Source: Simmondsia chinensis (lineage: Eukaryota; Streptophyta; Magnoliopsida; Caryophyllales; Simmondsiaceae). Taken from it: a DNA stretch of 64,000 bases. Numbering within the stretch: position 1 is the first letter of the stretch; each line of letters starts with the position of its first letter. The stretch is taken from positions 20,699,346 through 20,763,345 of the forward strand of contig JAGTTD010000011.1 in assembly GCA_018398585.1 (NCBI GenBank), given 5' to 3'. Below the pieces are notes generated by a model. That model searched no databases. It had not been told where the DNA came from and worked only from the letters and a program-made list of their open reading frames with translations. Made by a program: the position numbers and the translations under genes. Shown here piece by piece: positions 56,647 to 64,000 of this stretch.

Positions 56647-57172
56647 TGAGTCGAGGCTGCGCCCTATGTGGGGTCATGATCATGCGCTAGTTTGTCCTAC
56701 AACGTTGCAATGTGTGCAAATACACAGCAGTCCTTATCTATGAATTTTCGATATTTCGCTATAAATTGTAGAGTGTTATAAAACTAGGGACATATTATAT
56801 ACTCAAAAGGGAGAGAATAAAAAGACAAACTCAAATATGCTTGAAGAAAAATAACATCTATTTTGTATAAGAACTAGAGAACCGAAAAATAATTCTCTCA
56901 ATATTTTATTATTTAAAATATTCTCAAACTCACTCACAATTCACTCAGTCTCATTCTCTTCTCTTGCTTCTGCATCTCCCAATTTATAGCGAGTTGAGGT
57001 TGTGAGGCTTCTTATTGCAAAAAAATGGGTATATATATACATATATTATACGTGTATATGTATATATGTATATAAAAGGTATTTTACATAATTTTTAATT
57101 TTCTAGGATATTTAATAATATTCAAACTTGACTATAAAAATTGTACCCAAAAAATATTCAATATTTACAACA
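56647..57172 (-). repeat. Probable 3' LTR of a minus-strand copia element
   Basis: On the minus strand it starts TGTTGTAAATATTG after CCAAAGGACTAG, has CTATAAATTGGGAG as a TATA region near 56985, and is followed by a CT/GA-rich leader. The outer end at 56647 is set only by a TG and is uncertain. The adjoining CCTCGTTAAAAACCTTGCCC (57263-57282) is a block commonly found next to LTRs of this copia group. Confidence 0.6.
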
Positions 57173-60100
57173 CTAGTCCTTTGGATGTTTTCCTTTACAA
57201 TATTGCTAGACGTAACACTATTGATAGTGTATAGTGTCCGAGTTATATACGCTTCCTAAACTGCCTCGTTAAAAACCTTGCCCAGAAAAAACCTAGAGGA
57301 AAAAAACCATATGAAGGGAAAAAGTGTACAGTGCGTATTTAACTCTCCTCACGGGTGCACATTAACTAGGGATGTGTCGGAGTTGGAGAATGCCATTCTT
57401 GTGACGATTTCTTGAAAGTTTGTTGTAGATGCTTTTTTGAATAACTCTTCCAGGTTCTTGGGTGAATTTGTTAACATTTATTTCATCCTTCTTCTAAAAC
57501 TTGAGAGTGAAAAGAGCTTTTTCTTTGAAGTGCACTTTGTTCCATCAACTTTTGGCTTCAATAATGTAGACTTATACTTATATGGTACTGTTGGATGCCC
57601 CCTGATCATTGAAAGCTTACAAAATATGTTGAATCAAGGGCCTTGATAATACCCGTTCTCTACTTGCTCATAAAGCGCAAGTGTCTCGACAATAGCTGCA
57701 ATTGTTAGTAGATCGCCACAACAAAGCAATACAACTATATAACGAAATAGCATTTTTATCACTTACCTTATGCCAGTTAACTAAATAACTAATATTTGCA
57801 TGCAAAATCAACTGTGCGCTTGACATAATCAAATAGTGCTATATTGGTTGTTCCATTAGGATGAACATTAACCACATACTCGTACCTTCATATTGGTGCC
57901 ATACTCTATATTGGTGACAAGTTAATCAAAAGGGTTATACCTGATCTTGTGACAGCTGCGTCAATTATACCAAGATATGGTACATTCAGACCAAGGATAC
58001 ATTCCTTACCTCATTGAGAACTAAAAGACATCTTTATCTATTAAACAAAAATTGAGGCACTAAACAACATATTAAAATACTTAAGTACCTTACTCATATA
58101 AGTTAACCAATACAGTAATACTCTATCACATTAGTGCTCGATCTATAAGTCAAGATGAAATCTTTCCTTTTTCGAGATCTTCAATCTCGAGTTCTTAGTT
58201 TCGGTGAATAATAGCTTCTTTAAATTCTTCAAGAAGTCATGATAATATTAACATATCCCTCTTTTAGTAGATATGTACCATGGTTTTGAATTATATGCTT
58301 CTGGCATCTTTGGCCTTCTCGGGACTTTCATATAACTATCATCTCAAATGATATATACAAATAAACTGTTATTATATATATATATATAGACTGTCAAATT
58401 AATTGCATCCATATGTGTGTCCCATCTATTTTTCGTCTCTATAATAAACCTTGGGCTATAAATTGTACTTTTCACCACCTCATTATTTTTCGCACCAATA
58501 TTTACATGTAGCATATAGGTTTTACTTTTTAGGCATTTGGACTAGAAGTCCAAAAATTACATATACCTAGTTCAGCCTAAATTGCGTCGTTCTATTTTAG
58601 CTAATCATTTCTTTGTTGGCATTCTTGAACGAACTCTTGTTCAAGTTTTTCAATTTAATTGGTCAGATCAGTAGCTACTGTATATAATCATATTTGATCA
58701 ATTTTTATTTTGATTCCATCATATTTCATATTTCATAGAGATCTCTTTATCATCATAATTTAAATGGTTTCAATAATCTCATAGTTTCAGGTACTTGATA
58801 ATCTTGAGGAATACCTTTTTTTATATTATTATCTTTACAGATTTTTTTCTCCTCAAGAGTTCTATAATAGAGGGATAATTTTTTTTTCTATTGCTCCTTT
58901 TTCTTTATCAGATTTTATATTTGTTACGCTTCTAGCGTGCAATGGATGCATTTTTCAATATATTAAAATATTGCTCGATTGGGATATTAATTTGAGCAGG
59001 AGTATTTATAGTGGGGATATATTATTTGGTCACCCTCTTTCCATTATTGAATGTATCTGTGAATTGGCTTGTAATAATTTACAAGCGAGCAAATTTTTGA
59101 ACTTCTGATTCATTGATGTATTCCACATAAATTCTCATTTTTCAACTTTCGATTTTTCTCCCCCTGATTCTGGAAACCTTATTTTGTCAAATTTACATTC
59201 AGCAAATTATACTGTAAAATGTTTCAAGTTAATTTTTTCAGATATTTTATACTTGACGGGAATTCAAACCCAGTATAAATTCCAAGTCCCCATAATGGAC
59301 CCATCTTTCAGCATTGAGATGAAGTAATTGGGACATACATTATATAACTGTAATTCATAGATGAGATAATATTTGGTTCTTGTCAGGGAGAAGTTATCCT
59401 GGGAAGATCCATAATAATAAGTAGGTCTAATATAGATTAGTGCTGCAACTTGTATCATAACATGTACCCATGTAAAAATTGGCAATAATAATGGTCTAGC
59501 CATTTGCTACAGGCTTTCAATTAGAAAAATCTGCAAGATCATTATATGTCTGTACGTGGGCTATGTGGCAATTCATCCCATACTATCATCATTAAATTCT
59601 TGGAATGTAAATTCTCCTGTATTATCATACAATCCATGACTTGAGCTCATAGTCGGATCATTTATGCAAGGAGTTTCACAAATGCCACGTTATAAGTGTA
59701 TTGTTCATACTCTTGGGACCAACAGGTAGAGGCCTTTGTTAATATTATAACATACTAAATTGGTCCACGTGGTAAAATAATAGGCCCAAATATGTCCCAT
59801 TTGTATTCTTTTAAATACATGGGACTAAAAACCCAAGCCTTAAATATAAGCAAAACATGATATTTTATTCGATATAAGAATCTTCTGGTTCTTTAATGGG
59901 TGTGAGAATTTTTTAACAATTTTCTTAATCATCTTTATACCCAAATGACTCAAATAGTCATGTCATAAAGTAAAAACCTTTGGGTTTGTTAACTTTCGGT
60001 TAATCATCCCAACAGGTATCTCAGAATTAAATATGGTTTCTTCAGGAAATATTATATGTGCTCTTCTGGAGCCTTTAATTAGGTATCAAATAGATTGGTT

Positions 60101-60474
60101 GAGAAATATAGCAATATGAATAACTGATAATAAGTAGGTGTCATAACTGACCATATAAATAATTGATAATAAGTAGACGGCCATATAAATAATGAACGAG
60201 TAATAAAAAGTAGACGGTTTAACCAGCCATGAATATGCAAATTAGAAAATATAAAAAATATAAAGTTTTTTTTCCTTTCTTTCATCTATTCGTCATTAGT
60301 GGACTTCTTAAACTTTTGGTCCATTAGGGGTACCATAGTGCCAGTTATTATGACCGCGACTATAACCTCGTCCGCGACCCTGACCACGTCCACATTTAGG
60401 ACCTTGACCATCTCCTTGATGGTTGTATGTCGAAGCATTCACTTCAGGGAATGGTTTTGTCCCACACTACAAGA
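57173..60474 (-). pseudogene. Decayed minus-strand copia interior (gag tail and integrase fragments)
   Basis: Reading on the minus strand, gag C-terminal sequence GPKCGRGQGRGRGYSRGH is near 60350-60420. Integrase-end sequence ARPLLLPIFTWVHVMIQVAA, then LIYIRPTYYYGSS, is at 59410-59500. Traces of the integrase-RT linker occur to about 58500. No RT active site or RNase H motif could be found between 57340 and 58500, so that part is deleted or too decayed. The gag is cut at 60474 by the next CACTA element. Confidence 0.7.
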
Positions 60475-60740
60475 AAAATGACCTTTAGTATCGATAAATT
60501 TAGTATCGGATATGTGAACCAATACAAAAAGGCATTAATTGTATCGGATACATGCTAACGATACTAAGGTTATGGACACTTAAAGCAACATGGTGGCGGA
60601 TTGTAGCGGCAAAATTGTTATTATATTGGAAAATTTTGTAACCGATACTAAAAATTCTATAGTATCTAAAGTTTTCCGCTACAATTGAGTTGTTATCCTA
60701 TTGTGTCGAATATTTTACGATACTAGACTATAAAATATAT

Positions 60741-62488
60741 ATTAGAGTCGGTTCCCAAAATAATGCTCAAAAATAAAAAAATAAAAGAAATAATGCTGAA
60801 AATAAAATATTTACTTGTTTGCAGTCCACGTGGAAACAAATAAACCGCATTTAAAAAACACGGTTATATTCAAATAAAACCGCGTTAACAAAACACATTT
60901 ATTTTTAGATAAAACTATGTAAAAAAAAATGCATTTCTAATATTAAACAGCGTTTATATAATGCGACTTTATCTAACGTAAACCGTGTTTACTTAACGTG
61001 GTTTACTTTTGATAAACCCGCACTTACTGAACGCGGCTTACTACCAGTGCCCAACAACACCCATCTTCTACTATCTATCATTGAACCCTGTTTCGGGAAC
61101 GCGGTTTACTATCAGTTGCAAATCCCAAGCATCCTGTTTTCTTACAATTATCATGATTTTCAGCTTCTAAATGTTAAAAAATTTTATTGATGTCCTTTGC
61201 CTAATTATAATATATCCCCAATAACAATTAATACAAATAATTATGCAATATGAATATAGTAGTTTAAATAAAATTGTATTTTAATAAAATATCACACATT
61301 TATATCACGAAAAAAGAACTTCTATTTTAATAAAATATGTGTACAATGTGCAAATATAACATTTAAATAAAATCACATAGATAAAACCGCGTCCCACTGA
61401 CTCGTTTTACTAGAACTTAAAACTGCGTTTCGGAGACGCGGTTTACTCCATAAATTGCGTCTCGGAAATGCGGCTTACAAGTAAACTGAGGGGAAAAAAA
61501 AAGAAGGAAAACCCTTCATCTCTCTCGCCCTGCTCCCTTCCTCTTCCCTCTCGATTTTCATCTCTCACTCTCTCAAATTTCATTATCCCGCTCAAATTTC
61601 ATTCTCCCATTCAAATTTTATTTTCCAAAATTACTTAATCTGCACGATTTTTTCATTCTTTTAAGTTTCTTCATTCTTCCTTTTCTTCTTCATCTGTTTG
61701 CTTATTCATGTTTCCATTCTCGTCGCCTTTCCTGTGAGTTAATCCATGTTATTTGTTGTATTTCAATCTCTTTTTTTGTTGATATGTTCTTCAATTTATC
61801 CAATTTTTTTGTTGACTTCGTTGTATTTTGATGTAAATTAGGGTTAAGAATTGAATGAAGCTGTTGAAATTAGGGTATTAAGTGCCCGTTTTTGGTGTAT
61901 TTTAGGGGTTTTTGTAACTGTTGAAATTTCTTGTTACTTTTGCATGAATGTTCATTTGCTAGTTGTTGGTGGTAATGTTCACTTATTGTGACAACTAAAA
62001 GTTCCGAATTTTCCATTCGGATTTTAGTTGAGTTCTGTATTGGGATGTCAATATATGTGTAGAGAGTGAGAGAAAGGAGAAAATAATTGGAAATTTGTTA
62101 TGTTGGTGAAGGTATTTCCTTTATAATTAATTTTTGATTATTTTTGGTCAGAAACTAGAGATTGAGAAAATTAAATATGAAAATTAGAAGTGAAATTTTA
62201 ATTGAAAAGTGAGCTTGTAATTGATTATACTCATGAAGATGATGTAAATGAGGTTCAAGTTTGTTGAATGTGACATGTTGTTATCTATTATTATTTGATC
62301 TACAACATTTGTTATATTGTTGTACTTTGTTGTGCTAATATATGGTTGATATCTTGACACTAATATATGTTTTTATGTAAGAAGATTTTATACTAGGAAA
62401 CTTTTTGTATTATGAGTAGACTTTAATATAGTTATAAGAAATAATTAATGTGTGATGCTTCTCAATTTGACTTCTATAGGAGAAGTGA
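60741..62488 (+). other. 5' untranslated region of the second CACTA element
   Basis: Non-coding DNA with CGCGGTTTA/AACGCGG words (60830-61490), a strongly CT-rich stretch (61500-61740) and AT-rich sequence. A probable leader intron ends near TTCTATAG just before the TnpD start at 62489. No ORF of note. Confidence 0.5.
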
Positions 62489-64000
62489 TTGATGGATGGT
62501 CAAAAAAGTTGGATAAATTTGCCCAGGTTTAGTCAAGAATTTATGAATGGAGTGGAACAATACATAAGTACTGCAAAAAGTACTACATCTTTAAATGGTA
62601 GAATCAAGTGCCCGCGTAGGATATGTGGTTCTGTGATGTTTGTTCAACCAGACATTGTTCGTGAACACTTAGTTTGGAAGGGGCTTCATACAAATTTTTT
62701 GATTGTTCATGGAGATGAGTTATTATCTTCCGATGTTAATGATGAGAGTATTGATGATGGAGAGTCAGATGATCCACTTGATGATATGCATTGGTTGTTA
62801 CATGATGCATTTGGGATGTCAGGCAATGAGAACCTTATGGATGAATATGAAGAAGTAGATAGGACATATGAAACATTAGAAGTCGAAAAATTTTATAAGT
62901 TGGTTGATGATGCTGAGAAAGAAGTGTATTCTGGGTGTAAAATGTTTACAAGGCTTTCTTGTATTATTCGCCTTTATCATATGAAATGTCTTCATTGTTA
63001 GAGTGATACATCATTTAATGATCTACTAGATTTTCTCATTGAGCTTCTCCCAGAAGGGGCTAACTTGCCAAAAAATTTTCATCAAATGAAAAAAAACCAT
63101 ATCTGATTTAGACTTAGGCTACACCAAGATAGATGCATGCCCTAATGATTGCTTGTTGTACTGGAAGGAAAAAGCTAATGATTTTGCATGCTCTGCATAT
63201 GGAGCTTCAAGATGGAAAAGAGCTGATGATGGGAAAGTGAAGATTCCATCTAAGATTTTATGTCACTTTCCATTAATACCTCGATTAAAAAGGCTTTTTA
63301 TGTCTCAAAAACATCAATTTCGATTAGATGGCATGAAAAGGGACGTAGTAAAGATGGGAAAGTAAGACACCCAGTTAATTCAATGGCATGATTTTGACAG
63401 CAAATGCCCAGAGTTTTCTAAGGATGCTCAAAATATTAGGCTTGGTTTGGCAAGTGATGGCTTCAATCCTTTTAGCACAATGAGTATCACTCATAGTACA
63501 TGGTTAGTCATGCTTGTGATATACAATTTGCCTCCTTGGTTGTGCATGAAAGATTCATACTTTATAATGTCCCTCCTGATCTCTGGTCCACAAGCCTCTG
63601 GCAACGACAATGATATTTATCTACAACCATTAATAGATGAGTTAAAGGAGTTGTGGGTAGATGGGGTTGAGACTTATGATGCTTTTACTAAGGGAACCTT
63701 CAATATGCATGCTGCTCTTCTATGGACAATAAACGATTTCCCAGCATATGGTAACTTGCCAGGTTGGAAAACTAAAGGCCGATTTGCTTGTCCTCATTGC
63801 AACATTGACACTTGTATTCATTATCTTAAGAGGAGCAGAAAAATGTGCTTTATGCGCCATGGCATATTTCTTAATCCTACTCATAGGTTTCGAAGAAAAA
63901 GGGCATCTTTTGATGGTAGAATTGAGAAAAAAACTGCACCCAAGTTACGTTCTGGATTTGATTTGTTAAAGCAAATGCATGACATCAATGTTGTCTTTGG
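62489..64000 (+). pseudogene. CACTA TnpD transposase, N-terminal part, decayed, cut by window edge
   Basis: Starts MMDGQKSWINLPRFSQEFMN, the transposase-associated domain with a CPRRICG metal-site remnant. Tnp2 follows (CIIRLYHMKCLHC). A TAG near 63000 replaces the usual Trp codon before SDTSFNDLLDFLIELLPEGA. A run of eight A near 63089 shifts the frame before ISDLDLGYTKIDACPNDCLL, and another break lies near 63363. The reading continues with FSKDAQNIRLGLASDGFNPF, YNLPPWLCMKDSYFIMSLLI and KGRFACPHCNIDTCIHYLKR to the window end. The first CACTA TnpD (44817-47232) is homologous but clearly a different family member. Confidence 0.9.

Larger units (their letters stand above)
60475..64000 (+). mobile_element. 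Second CACTA transposon, left end, running past the window
   Basis: The terminus CACTACAAGAAAAATGACC at 60475 is followed by subterminal AGTATCGGAT and CGATACTA repeats up to about 60740, a different repeat word from the first CACTA element. A CT-rich leader-like stretch (61500-61740) and a TnpD gene on the plus strand follow. The insertion point lies in a copia gag. The right end and the 3-bp target duplication are beyond the window. Confidence 0.9.

Overview
This window is nuclear DNA from a flowering plant, most likely a eudicot; the species cannot be named from the sequence. The signs are GT-AG introns in a plastid-import gene, AT-rich spacers, and the usual plant repeat classes: Ty1/copia, Ty3/gypsy, CACTA, MITEs, TRIM, an RTE-type LINE with a (TTG)n tail, and an L1-type LINE. 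There are no bacterial operons, rRNA genes or CRISPR arrays, and no convincing tRNA gene.

The only host gene recognised is at 4392-7535 (+). It is the last four exons (110 codons plus stop) of TOC64/OEP64, encoding the C-terminal TPR clamp. Its third intron in the window holds a hAT-like GAGCC-rich MITE (6476-6920), and a sibling MITE lies upstream (413-835). Earlier exons were not found in the 4.4 kb to the left.

Everything to the right is repeat-derived. 10883-12406 is a solo-LTR-like element with TSD TGTCG. 13071-13966 is the 3' end of an RTE LINE. 14677-17684 is a complete but non-autonomous copia-type element on the minus strand: LTRs, PBS, PPT and TSD GTGTC around a single 483-aa gag-protease ORF. 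18293-24165 is a broken copia composite, followed by a second RTE LINE (24166-25702) carrying a MULE-like MITE. 25792-26110 is an LTR/PBS remnant. 26226-29162 is a non-autonomous LTR element with a 654-bp TRIM (26703-27356) nested inside. 29207-35579 is a full-length but dead copia element (TSD AATAC) whose 5' LTR carries a 620-bp hAT-like MITE.

The largest structure is nested. A Ty3/gypsy element spans 38534-56526 (TSD AATAG). Its 5' LTR is split by a 13-kb CACTA element at 38628-51625 (TSD GCA). The CACTA carries decayed TnpD and TnpA genes on the minus strand. It was itself invaded by an L1 fragment, by a solo LTR (40902-41329, TSD CCATG) and by a second solo LTR (49124-49654, TSD CTTTA); the junction of the latter became a 592-bp tandem triplication. 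Downstream lies a decayed minus-strand copia element (56647-60474). A second CACTA element begins inside its gag at 60475 and runs off the right edge with a broken TnpD.

The transposon genes are almost all pseudogenes with stops and frameshifts. The exception is the 483-aa gag-protease ORF. The points most worth a second look are that intact gag-only element, a copia element with no canonical initiator-tRNA primer site but a self-complementary U5/leader pair, an LTR carrying four TGTGTCGACACA-type palindromes, the order of insertions readable from target-site duplications, and long G-tracts, one of them next to a near-perfect 169-bp duplication that may be an assembly artefact.
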